From contig CM073885.1 of assembly GCA_037176705.1 (NCBI GenBank), positions 219,988,290-220,052,289 on the forward strand: a DNA stretch of 64,000 nt, written 5' to 3'. Origin of the DNA: Molossus alvarezi (Eukaryota > Chordata > Mammalia > Chiroptera > Molossidae). This document shows, piece by piece, positions 51,279 through 61,285 of the stretch (the stretch's first letter is position 1; each line of letters starts with the position of its first letter). Both the position numbers and the translations under genes were made by a program. The notes under the pieces were generated by a model. It saw nothing but the letters and a program-made list of their open reading frames with translations, searched no databases and was not told the DNA's origin.

Positions 51279-51292
51279 GGGGGGGGGGGGGG
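51279..51292 (+). repeat. Homopolymer G14
   Basis: Fourteen consecutive G on the plus strand at the left edge of the CpG-rich region. Lengths of such runs are often sequencing- or assembly-dependent. Confidence 0.85.
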
Positions 51293-52533
51293 CTGTATAT
51301 CTGGGCAAGAGTTAGGAGAATAAGCGCGGGGGTCTGAGAACAGCCTGCATTTCTGGGGTTTCAGAGCTTCCAGTATCTCCGAAGGACTTTTGTCTATATC
51401 TACAAACTCTCTCAAGCCACCACCTGCAGCTACACAGTTACGGGTAGGAGAAAAAAAGGAAAAGGAAAGGGAGGGGGTAAAGCAGGAAACATCTCGAGCG
51501 AAGCGCCCCCAAAGCCCATGGGGTGAAAGTGGACTTTGAACATCGACAAAGAAATGAGGAAAGAGAAAGAAAGAGGACTCCGCCGTTCCCACCCCGCTCT
51601 GCTCCTTTCATTAAAAAGGAAAGGCCGCCGCCCCTTCCCTCTGCCTTTCACCCAGGGTTGTGCAGCACCGACTGAAACCGCACCCTCCAAATCCGTGGGT
51701 CGGAGTAGCGCACCCCAGGAGGCGCGGCCCTTGCCCCGCCCGCAAACCGGAGGTTGGAGCATCCCCTCCCTCCCTCCCGCGCTCCGGGCCAAGGGGCTGC
51801 CGATTCTCCAGGCGCCGGCACTCGCCCTCCCTTCCTCTTCCTCGCGTCCCCACCTCCTCTGCTAGCCACCCCCAGCCCTCCATCCGCTGAGTATTTTAAT
51901 ACCTCCATCCACCCGGACAAGGGGACCTTTTGAAAACTTTGTGTGTGTATGTAGGGCTTTTGTCCACATCCTGGGCAGGGCTCGGTCACCCTGGTGGATG
52001 CCTGGGGGTGTCCGGGATCGCACAATGCACTGGGGAAACCACCACGGAAATCCCACCCTTTTATTTTTGACCCGCTTCTACAACCATCTGACACACAGCG
52101 CTACGGCTAACGATTTCCATGCTCGGGTCGCCCCTCCGCGCAGGGGAGCCGGGAGGAAACCCTCGCACCCGGCGCCTTTCTCGAATGTCATGAGGGAAAA
52201 GGTGTGCGCGCAGAGAGAGGAGCAGCCGAGAAGCACAGTGGCTAAAAGAATCTTTCTAAAGGGAAAATAAGAGAGAGGTCCTTTTCCTCCCCCATCCTGG
52301 GAATCGGGGCGCAACGAGGCTGTTGCATCACGTAACAGCCAAGCATCGGGGCTCTTCGCCGTCCCTTCAGCCCTAGACGCGCGCCCAAATTCATACACAC
52401 ACCCACAGCCACCACCGCCACGGTCCCGACCCCCTCCCGGGTCCCCCGTATTCCCGCCGGCACCCGCCCCAAAGCGGGGACCACCCAGCATCAGAGAAGT
52501 AGCAGGCTAGGGAAACGAGGCCCCAGCACTCAC

Positions 52534-52560
52534 AGACGGTCTCCCCACGGCCACGGCCAT
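52534..52560 (-). CDS. SEPTIN11: SEPTIN11 coding exon 1 (start codon)
   Basis: The 27-nt coding part of exon 1 encodes MAVAVGRPS, followed directly by the splice donor GTGAGT (52,528-52,533). It joins in phase 0 to exon 2 (NEEL...), giving the known SEPTIN11 N-terminus. The start codon context is CCGCGATGGCC, with G at -3 and G at +4, which is favourable. The residues belong to the short unstructured N-terminus before the septin GTPase domain. The exon 1 plus exon 2 text matches human SEPTIN11 as I remember it. Confidence 0.95.
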
Positions 52561-52720
52561 CGCGGCTGCGGCTCCGGCTCTGGCTGCGCCCGGGTGCTCT
52601 TTGCCAACAGTGGCTGCCGCTGGGGCTCCGGCTCCCGCTCGCCTCCCCCGCGCCTTCCTTGCGGCTGCGCTCTGCTCGCGCCCGGCTCCCGCGCGCGGCC
52701 AGCGGCATCTGCTCCCCCCA
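52561..52720 (-). other. SEPTIN11: SEPTIN11 5' UTR (approximate) with possible upstream ORF
   Basis: This is the GC-rich leader upstream of the start codon, with GGAGCCGGAGCC-like repeats. The 5' limit is a guess. It contains an ATG at 52,706-52,708 in weak context (C at -3, C at +4), in a different frame from the SEPTIN11 start. If transcription begins upstream of it, that frame stays open through exon 1 and overlaps the SEPTIN11 start. After splicing it would stop at a TAA formed by the last T of exon 1 and the first AA of exon 2, giving 58 codons. Confidence 0.55.
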
Positions 52721-55029
52721 CGCTACTGCCCCTCCTGCTTTATTAGAGCAACATGGCCACCCGCCTGGAAGGGACCATTTGCTTCCCCAGAAAGGGGTGT
52801 AAACCTGCTCGCGGGGGCTGAGGCAGTGGTGGGGAGCATGGTGGGCGGGCCTCCAGGCTTAGACTGCAGGGCTTGCCCTCTCACAATGTAACTGAGGACC
52901 TCGAAGCGACCCTCTCCGGTGCCACCGAGACGCCCCCAGCTGGTGCGCTGGCCGCCCCCCCCCGTTCCATCACGTGCTGAAGTCCGAGTAAAAGCCTAAG
53001 CGCGGAGATCCCTGCCCCAGGTCCCGCCACGCGCTACGCAAAGCGGGCAGCTGGAGCCGCTGCGGAGAGGGGGAAGGGATGCCGGGGCAAGACAGATCTG
53101 CGGAGACGGCATGTAGCGGAAAGTTAGCCCTGGGCAAGCACGCCCCACCGGAGGAACCCGCTTGGAGAGGGTGTGGGCCACCAGGGAGATATGTGGGCGA
53201 CCGAGGTGGGGCTGGGCAGACACCCCCAAAGGAAGAGTTGCTCCTACGAGTCTATTCTTAAGGGAGAGACTAAAAAGCAGATAGCTGGAAGCTGTCACTG
53301 AAGCATGCGGCCGGGTAAGGGACCACAGTGGAGAGGAAGAGGCCACTGTAGTTGCTGATGTGGACTACCAACCGCCGCCGGCTTGAGAGGAACAAGAGGA
53401 CTTCTCCGCTGGGGAATTGGCGCAGCTGTGGACTGCCCCAGAGCGCAGGGGCTGAGGCCGCCCGCGGGTCACACTTGGGGGCCCAGCCGACCTTTTGTGA
53501 TCGCTGGAGACAGACTGGGAGGCGCGCGCGGGGGCTAGCGGCTGGGGGGCGCGGCAGCGGCGCCAGGCGGGTGATTGTAAAGTCTGTGCGACTCCGGGCG
53601 CGTGGGCCTGGGAAGCTTCTCCGCCGTAAGGAAGAATTTTAACAACAGATGTTGGGGCGTTACTGCGCGACAGTGTGCGGGGCGGAATAGCAGAGTCCTG
53701 TTGCGTTTCGGGTGGTGCGGCCCGGGCCGAAGCCTGACGGCGGTGTGAGACAGAGGTGCTGTAGATTCCCGCAGCGCGTCGTCGGGCGGGAGAGGGGGCC
53801 CGCGACAGCAAGGTGATTGAGGATAGCGACCGGACGGGGAAGGGGAACCAGTTATATTGAAGCGCAGGGAGTGTGGGGAGGCGGTGAAGGGCTGTGATAA
53901 ACCCACGGGATTGCACCCTCAGGGAAAACCAAGACCTATTGAATTAGGTCAAAGACAAACCACCTCTTTAGACTGTGCCTCAGAGTCTGACCTGAGACTT
54001 CCAGCAACCAGGTTTCTCGGGAGCCCTGCGTCTGCCCCTCCGGCCATCTCTGGAGAACACAGGATTCTAAAGCCGCCCCGCCTTGGGCTGAGGGTGAGTG
54101 GCCTCCGGGCCGGGGTCCAGCTGCTGCGAGGCAGACACTGGATTACCCCAGGATGGGTGGATGGGCTCTGGGCCACCCAGGCTGAATTCCACCTACAGGA
54201 TGCAGGTGAAACCCTCGGGGATGAGAGTGTGATGAAAGCAGTCTCAGCGAAAGAAACATCAGAGGCTCCGAATGCGGATCTCTTCATTTTGTGGGCGGAC
54301 CCAGACTTGCAGACACTAACCTCTCAGTTTTTAGCAATTTCTGCCCCCTAGTTTTCAAATCTTTTGAAGACATGGTCCACCATTTTATGTCAAGCATACA
54401 ATAAGCGCTCAGTAAATGTTGAATTACGATTACCACGTGGATGGTTACAATGGAAAGGGAGGGGGAAGAGAAGTACTTCCATCTGCTGCTCTCTGTATAT
54501 AGACATTTTGTCCTTCTCCCATAGGGAGGATTAGACAGGCACTGCTCATGACGTGAGGTCTCAGGTAAACCCTATGAAAAGACTGCTCCACAGGCTGCCA
54601 ACCAGATGTAAGAGCAATTGCAAACCAACTCTCCACTTGGTATATACATGGGCTGGACCAGACTGCAGGACTTAATCAATTAATTGTTTCATTTTTATTT
54701 ACTTGGGAAATGCTTATGTTGAAAAAAGCTGATTCGATTCTGAGAGTATGAATTTCCTACCTTTGTGGGTAGGTTAGTTTATTCTCATCACAAAAACTAA
54801 AAGCCACTTATTCCAAGATCTCAGCTGTTTGAAGAAACCCTTTTAGGACAGAATCATTACAGTTTACCCAGCTTCTGCCTGAATTTTTTACTGACTAGAA
54901 GCAATGCTTTAAATTCCCACCTCCCTGACTTTTTGGGGACAGGTAGGCATAAATATATTTAATAAAAATACAATTTAATTACTGTTGGCCAAGAAAGGCT
55001 ATTTCAGAATGTCATTTAAACAATCTACG

Positions 55030-55215
55030 ACAATACTACCTAGGTTCAAAAACAGTTCATAGCTATGTGACCTTGGGCAAATTACTTAATCTTTCTTGTG
55101 CTTCAATTTCCTCATCTTAAAAGTCTGTTTAATAATAGTTCCTCCCTAACAGGGTTGCTAAAGGATTATATTACCTTTTTAACTCTCTGCCCAGCACTGT
55201 GCTATGAACTAAAAA
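55030..55215 (+). repeat. MIR SINE
   Basis: Sense MIR: GCTATGTGACCTTGGGCAAA, TTACTTAATCTTTCTTGTGC, TTCAATTTCCTCATCTTAAA, ending CTGCCCAGCACTGTGCTATG. Confidence 0.85.
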
Positions 55216-56542
55216 TTTTTAAATGAGGATGCCTCTTTCACTCTTAATCAGTGCCCATTCTGCTGAAAGACAGATCTTTAAACAACGCTGATACAGCAGG
55301 TGGCAGCTAGACCTGGCATACCCTGAGACATTTGCTGATTGGCCTCAACAAACAAACAAAAATAACAACTCTGATAAATAATCCAAATCCTAGAAAAGAT
55401 ACATGAATTAAGGGATTGTAAAGCACAGTAAAAGGAGCTATTCACTCTCCCTGTCCAAAAAGAAAAGCTTCACCAAGGAGGTGGAACAGGGAAAGGCAAG
55501 GAGGACATTTCAAGCAAGGGAACAGAATGAATGAAGATTCCGTGGTTTCAAGGGTGATGATGTTGGAAGGATAGGTGCTCTGGCACTGCGACAGTAGGAG
55601 CCTTAGAGGTAGCTAGCAGAGTGGGGAAAACACTCCAGATTATTACTTCTTAGCTATGTGACATTGAGCAAGTTAGCCTTTCGTCATCTCATCTTTTTCT
55701 ATTGTATGATTGGGTCGTAACAGTGAGTCCTGATGGTGGACATGTTTGCTAGATCTATTCATCTTCCTTTCTGCCCCAGAAGCTTGAACTCAAAGGGCTT
55801 TCTTTCCCGTAGCTTCCATTTGAGTTTAGGCAACTTCAGTACAACAAACAAAGAAGTGTTGGTATTTATTCCTGTAGGCTCCCTTGCTATGGCACCATTG
55901 CAGGCTGGCTGCATTCCTCAACCAAAGGTCACAGTTACTTCCCTAGGATAATCCAGGGTAAACTCCTTGTGGTTTCTCTCCATTTATCCCTCACTCTTGC
56001 AAATAGTCCTTTTATTAAATTCTACTCTAATTATCAATTAAGAATATATCATCTCATTTCTTCTAGTAATTCAGTCCTTCACAGAACTGTTTTGCTCAGA
56101 GTTGACTGAGAAAACATAGGTATGCTATTAGTAGCGTGACCTATAATTTATTGTCCAAACTTGGAAGCTTTTGAGATTGAAAAAAGAGGGTTGGTGCACT
56201 AAGACAACAGGCAAAGACCAGGATTTATGGTCACCATAGCTACTATTACAAGTTAGGCAATTGAGAAGTGATTGTACTAATATACATCTTACTAGGCTTT
56301 GAGTGCCTCAAGGCAAGAGTGCTCGTTTGTGTTTCAGTTTACAGCACAAAGTCTGAAGTATTCAAAAATGTTGAGCTGCAGTGGAACAGAAATAAGGCTG
56401 GGGGCTAAACTAGAAAAACCTTTATTGTCATGCTAAGGATTTAGAACTTGATCTTGTGGGGAAAGAGTCAAGGAGCTTAAGCATAGAAGTGACATCATGT
56501 TTACATTTTGGAAAAGATCTCTAGTGAATATTTGACATTGTT

Positions 56543-56583
56543 GGTAATGCAGGATTTATTTGCAGGTAATGCAGGATTTATTT
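56543..56583 (+). repeat. 22-bp tandem duplication
   Basis: GGTAATGCAGGATTTATTT occurs at 56,543-56,561 and again at 56,565-56,583, a period of 22 bp. Confidence 0.9.
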
Positions 56584-57269
56584 CCTTTTTAATGGAACCC
56601 CAATCTATCTAGGGAGATTTTCCACTGAATGTGTCCACCTTGGTGGAAAGTAAATGCTTCTACAAAAGAGGTTCCTAAAGTTACTCTCATCAGATTCTTT
56701 AACTACCAAAATATATCCAAGAGAGCATGTGATCAAAGCTTGCCCAGACACTGTCAAGTTTGAATCTTGAGTCAAACAACATAAAAACGATATAAATAAT
56801 TTATGCGTTTCATAATTTATTTTTATCTCTTAGCTTAAATTATCTAGGGTTTGTTTCTGTGGCTTGTAGTCAAAGAACCCCACCTAACACAAGATCATGT
56901 TGACTTCAGTAAAAGTGATGAATTGGAAAGGAACATGATAAGAGACGGGGAATAAATTAGAAGCTGTTGCCACTTTTATTTCAGGCAATATAACTGGCAA
57001 CAGATGCTGAACCCTTCCTGCAACACTATATGTAAAAATGGTCCAATATTTTAAAGCATCTAAATTGGAGAGGAAAAATTAAAACTGTCTTTATTCGCAG
57101 ATGACGTGAACTTCTATATAGAAAATCCCAAAGAATCCACTAAAGAATTAGCACTAATAAAGGAGCACAACAAGGTTGTATCAGTCCAAAATCAAGTATA
57201 CAAAAATCAATTGTATTTCTATACAAATGCAATGAACAATCCAAAAATAAAATTAAGAAAACAACTTCA

Positions 57270-57508
57270 GCCCTGGCTGGTTTTGCCAAGTGGTTAGATT
57301 GTTGGCTGCAGACCGAAGGGTTGCAGGTTTGATTCCCAATCAAGGGCATGTACCTGAGTTGCAGGTTTGATTCTGGCCCCCTTTAGGGTCATGAAGGCTC
57401 TCTCTCTTGCCGTATATTTCTCTCTCTTTCCCCCTCCCTCACTTCCACTCTATCTAAAAGGCAATGGAAAAATATACTCAGGTGAGGATTAACAAAAAAA
57501 GAAAGGAA
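57270..57508 (+). repeat. VES-type SINE, GAGGAT-tail subfamily, inside L1
   Basis: Plus strand, diverged copy (head GCCCTGGCTGGTTTTGCCAA). It is flanked by a perfect AAGAAAACAACTTCA duplication of L1 sequence, which proves insertion after the L1. Confidence 0.94.
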
Positions 57509-58428
57509 AAGAAAACAACTTCATTTACAATAGCATAAAAAAGAATAAAATACTAAGGAGTAAATGTAACAAAGTAAGTGTAAAACATATACCCAAAAAT
57601 GTTATTGAAAGAAAGTTTTAAAAAATCTACGTAAATGGTAAAACATCTCATGTTCACAGATTTGAAAATTTAATATTGTTAAGATGGCAATACTCCCCAA
57701 ATTGATGTAAAGATTCGTTGCAATCCCTATTAGAATCTTAGCTGGCTTATTTGTAGAAATAGACAACTTGATCCTAAAATTCATATAGAAATTCAGGGGC
57801 CCAGAATAGCCAACACTTGGAGGACCCCCACTTTTGGATTTCAAATTTTACTACAAAGTAATAGTAATCCAGATGGTGTGGTACTTGTATAAGGATAGAC
57901 ATAAAGATCAATGGAATAGAATTGACAGATCAGAAATAAACTCAAGTGTCTATGGTCAACTAATTTTGACAAGGCCATTCAATAGAGAAAGAATAATCTT
58001 TTCAACAAATGGTGCTAGGACAACTGTACAGACAGATGCAATAGAATAAATTCAGACCCTATGTCATACCATGCATAAAAATTATTTCAAAATATATCAA
58101 AGACCTAAATATAATAGCTAAAACTACAAAACTCTTAGAAGAAAATATACAGGTAAATTTTCATGATCTTGGGTTTGGCAATAAGATTCTTAGACATGAT
58201 ACCAAAAGCACATGAAACAAAAGAAAAAATAGATAAATTTGACTTTATCAAAATTAAAAACTCTTGTGCTTCAAAGGACACTATCAATAAAATGAAATGA
58301 CAACCTACACAATAGAGAATATTTGGAAATTGTATATCTGATAAAGGATTTGTATCTAGAATATAAAGAACTCTTACAACTCATAATACAAGGCATCCTA
58401 ATTTTAAAATGGTTAAAGAATTTTAAGA

Positions 58429-58678
58429 GCCCTGGTCGGTTTGGCTCAGCGGTTGGAGCGTCAGCCTGCGGTACAGAGAGACCCGGGTTCTGTTCCTGCT
58501 AAGGGCATGTACCTCGGTTGCAGTTTGTCCCCGGCCCTGGTTGGTCCTGCGGGTGGCAGCCACTCGATGTGTCCCTTCACATCGATGTTTCTCTCTCTCT
58601 CTCTTCCTCTCTCTCCCTCCCGCTCTATCTGAACAAAAAATGAAAAAATGTCCTCGGGTGAGAATAAAAAAAAAAAGA
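58429..58678 (+). repeat. VES-type SINE, GAGGAT-tail subfamily, inside L1
   Basis: Full-length plus-strand copy close to consensus. Flanks AGAATTTTAAGA and ATAATTTTAAGA are the L1-derived duplication. Confidence 0.95.
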
Positions 58679-59446
58679 AATAATTTTAAGAAACATTTCC
58701 CCAAAGAAGATATACAAATGTCAATAAGCACATGAAAAATGTCTTGACATCATTAGAAGGAGATACCCTTTCACACCTACTAGAATGACTGTAATTAAAA
58801 ATAAAAAAGAATAACAAATATCATTAAGGATGTGGAGAAATTAGATCCCTCACACACTGTTGATGAGTGTCAAATAGTACAGCCATTTTGGAAAACAGTT
58901 TTGGGGTTCCTCAAATGGTTAAACAAAGAGTTACCATATGACTCCACAATGTCACTTCTAGTTATATACCCAAGAGAAATGAACATGTATGACCATACAA
59001 AAACATATACAGGAATGTTCATTATTCACAGTAGCCAAAAGCTGGAAACAATTCCAATGTCCATTAACAAATGAATAGATAAACAAAACATGGCATATCA
59101 TTTAACGGAGTATTATTTGACCATAAAAAGGGTTTAAGTAATAATAAATGGTACAGTACTGATAAATCTTTTAAACATTATGCAATGTGAAAGAAGCCAG
59201 TTATAAAAAATCACTTATACCATTCCATTTATATTATATGTCTAGAATAGGCAAATATATAGAGACAGAAAGTTTATTTGCAGTTGCTCAGTACTCAAGG
59301 GGATGAGGTAATAGAGGGTGATAGCTAAAGGATATAGAATTTCTTTTCAGATAATGAAATGGTTCTGAAATTTATTGTGATGATATATAGGGGTCCAGTT
59401 GTTCTGCTCTCCACCAGAAGTACATATATTCAGTTTTTTAAATTCT

Positions 59447-59691
59447 TAGTCATTCTCGTGGTTTTGCAGTAGCACCTCAATGTGATTTTTTTTTTTTAAA
59501 GATAACCATTTTTTTTTTAAATTTATTTTTGGTACATGCCCCTAATGGGAACCAAACCCAGGACTCTCTCTGGTCTGCAGGCTGACACTCCAACCGCTGA
59601 GTCAAACCGGCCAGGGCTCAATGTGATTTTTAACTTGCATTTCTCCAATAACTAATGGTGTTGAGCATCTTTTCATTTGTGTATTTGCCAA
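59447..59691 (-). repeat. L1 LINE fragment, antisense
   Basis: GATTTTTAACTTGCATTTCT, CCAATAACTAATGGTGTTGA, GCATCTTTTCATTTGTGTAT is the complement of the L1 ORF2 segment usually reading 'ATGCTCAACATCACTAATTA'. It is split by the short SINE at 59,491-59,616. Confidence 0.75.
59491..59616 (-). repeat. Short VES-derived SINE, tRNA-like head only
   Basis: Minus-strand copy of only about 126 bp. It has the head GCCCTGGCCGGTTTGACTCA and a B-box-like GGTTTGGTTCCC, then goes directly from GGGGCATGTACC into an A-rich tail. The CT-rich body is missing. It is flanked by a perfect 15-bp duplication, CTCAATGTGATTTTT, at 59,476-59,490 and 59,617-59,631, so it was inserted in this short form. Confidence 0.9.
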
Positions 59692-59693
59692 CT

Positions 59694-59850
59694 GAGAGGT
59701 CCCGGTTCAATTCCCAGCCAGGGCACATGCCTGGGTTGTGGGCTCGATCTCCATTAGGGGGTGTGCAGGAGGCAGCTGATCATATCGATGTTTCTATCTC
59801 TCTCTCCCTTCCTCTCTCTCTAAAAAATAAAATAATAATAATAATTAAAA
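59694..59850 (+). repeat. VES-type SINE, 5'-truncated, older form
   Basis: Plus strand. It begins inside the tRNA-like region (CTGAGAGGTCCCGGTTCAAT) and continues through GTGTGCAGGAGGCAGCTGAT and a CT body to an (AAT)n-like tail. Confidence 0.88.
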
Positions 59851-60159
59851 AAATAAAGAAAATCAGGATGATATTTGCCCCCTTCAAATTTTTTGGCATT
59901 TCTTACTTTTCTCTGACTTCCCAAAACCAACTAATATTCATTCTACAATCACTTATGCAAATTACCTTCCATAGATAATTCATTTAGGTGTGGAAAGTTT
60001 AACTCAAAACAATTGGTTGCTCATTTACTACAATGGATTTCAGTGGCTTTTTTGTTCACATTTTTTTAATGTAGTTGATATGTAAATAATTACTTCCATT
60101 ACTTTGGCAGTGGCCTTAGAATCATGTTTATTAAATCTTTTTTGATTTAAAAAATTGTC

Positions 60160-61285
60160 TTTCAAAAACTGGGCAGAGGACCTAAACAGACACCTCTCCA
60201 AATAGGACATACAAATGGCCAGGAAACATATAAAAAAAAAATGCTCAACATTACTAATCCTCAGAGAGATGCAAATTAAAATGACTATGTGGTACCACCT
60301 CACACCGGTCAGAATGGCCGCCATCAACAAATCATCAAACAACAGGTGCTGGCGAGGGCGTGGAGGAAAGGGGACTCTTGTACACTGCTGGTGGGAATGC
60401 AGACTGGTGCAGCCACTATGGAAAACAATATGGTATTCCCTCAAAAAATTAAAAATTGAACTGCCATTTGATCCAGTGATCCCACTCCTAGGAATATATT
60501 CTAAGAAGCCTCAAACACCAATCAGAAAGAATATATGTACCTCTATGCTCATAGCAGTACTATTTACAATTGCTAAGATCTGGAAACAGCCCAAGTGTCC
60601 ATCAATAGATGAGTGGACAAAAAAGCTTTGGTACATATACACAGTGGAACACTATGCAGCTGTAAGAAAGAAAGATCTCTTATCCTTTGAGACTACATGG
60701 AGGGACCTGGAGAGTATTATGCTAAGCAAAATAAGCCAATCAGAGAAAGGCAAATATCACATGATCTCACTTATTTGTGGAATGTAATGAACAAAACAAA
60801 CTGATGAACAGAAATGACTCGGGGACATGGATATGGGGTAGAGACTGACAAACCTCAGAAGATGAGAGTGGCCCTGGCCAGTTTGGCTCAGTGGTTGGAG
60901 CGTCGGCCTGCAGTCCAGAGAGACCCGGGTTCAGTTCCTGCTAGGGGCGTGTACCTCGGTTGCAGTTTGTCCCTGGCCCTGGTTGGGTCATGCGGGTGGC
61001 AACCACTTGATGTGTGCCTTTCACGTTGATGTTTCTCTCTCTCTCTCTCCCTCCCACTCTATCTGAACAAAAAATGGAAAAATGTCCTCAGGTGAGGGTA
61101 AAAAAAAAAAAAAGATGGGGATGGGGGGAGTGATGAGATAGACCACAGAACTTACATGCATGTATGTATAACCAGTGGACATAGACAACTATGCTGGGGT
61201 GGGATTGGGAGGAGGGTGTCAATGGGGGAAAAAGGAGAACTATCTGTAACAAAAATAAATTAATAAATAATAATAAAATAAAATA
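60160..61285 (+). pseudogene. L1 LINE, younger 5'-truncated copy (ORF2 C-terminus and 3' UTR)
   Basis: The fragment starts at AACTGGGCAGAGGACCTAAA and keeps a continuous reading frame from 60,215 to a TAA at 60,785-60,787 (190 codons). This frame encodes the C-terminal part of ORF2p, including the Cys-containing [14 protein letters not shown] segment and [20 protein letters not shown]. The endonuclease and reverse-transcriptase domains are absent, so it is not functional. The 3' UTR is interrupted by a VES SINE (60,871-61,114) and ends in an A/T-rich tail. Confidence 0.92.
60871..61114 (+). repeat. VES-type SINE, GAGGAT-tail subfamily, inside the L1 3' UTR
   Basis: Full-length plus-strand copy, tail GTCCTCAGGTGAGGGT and a long A-run. 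Flanks AGATGAGAGTG and AGATGGGGATG mark the insertion point. Confidence 0.95.

Larger units (their letters stand above)
5302..52533 (-). other. SEPTIN11: SEPTIN11 intron 1 (47,232 bp)
   Basis: This intron runs from the GTGAGT donor after exon 1 to the AG acceptor before exon 2. Apart from the listed repeats I found no other exon with convincing protein similarity. Stretches where I recognise nothing specific include 5,302-8,390, 10,911-11,947, 12,230-13,285, 13,835-16,320, 16,925-19,740, 23,280-26,230, 29,905-30,990, 31,560-33,990, 35,250-36,680, 38,185-40,180, 42,030-43,480 and 46,220-48,090. Some of these carry faint L2/L1-like traces (for example 7,880-8,060 and 25,600-25,790) too decayed to name. 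An alternative first exon or regulatory element could be hidden here; sequence alone does not show it. Confidence 0.85.
51590..53870. promoter_or_regulatory. SEPTIN11: CpG island covering the SEPTIN11 promoter, exon 1 and start of intron 1
   Basis: CG dinucleotides and overall G+C rise sharply here compared with the A/T-rich flanks, and no interspersed repeat is present inside. SEPTIN11 exon 1 sits in the middle. There are many GC-box-like GGGCGG/CCGCCC motifs. The minus strand has CTAATAAAGC at about 52,737-52,746, a poor TATA match some 180 bp before the start codon. I cannot place the transcription start precisely. A lower-CpG gap lies around 51,890-52,080. Confidence 0.85.
57052..59395 (+). 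pseudogene. L1 LINE, older copy: ORF2 3' half and 3' UTR, broken
   Basis: The fragment starts just before the reverse-transcriptase catalytic motif FADD (57,094-57,105) and runs through the rest of ORF2 to a 3' UTR. Recognisable stretches include the FYIENPKEST region and, near 58,850, the 'WKTVLGFLKWLNKELPYDST' region. It has many stops and frameshifts and is interrupted by two VES SINEs (57,270-57,508 and 58,429-58,678). It cannot make protein. Its divergence from the L1 at 60,160 shows it belongs to an older lineage. Confidence 0.88.

Noticed and set aside
52078..52491. 137-codon minus-strand frame in the CpG island
   Set aside because: It lies at the start of SEPTIN11 intron 1, is low in complexity (Gly/Arg-rich), and has no similarity I can recognise.
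53365..53916. 183-codon open frame on the minus strand
   Set aside because: It lies in GC-rich CpG-island DNA where stop codons are rare. The translation is Pro/Arg/Ser/Ala-rich with no recognisable domain, and other frames are open over the same bases.
53857..54351. 164-codon open frame on the plus strand
   Set aside because: No protein family resemblance and no splice or codon pattern pointing to a gene; probably chance.
60215..60787. 190-codon open frame as a host gene
   Set aside because: It is the C-terminal part of L1 ORF2p, truncated at the 5' end; a transposon remnant.
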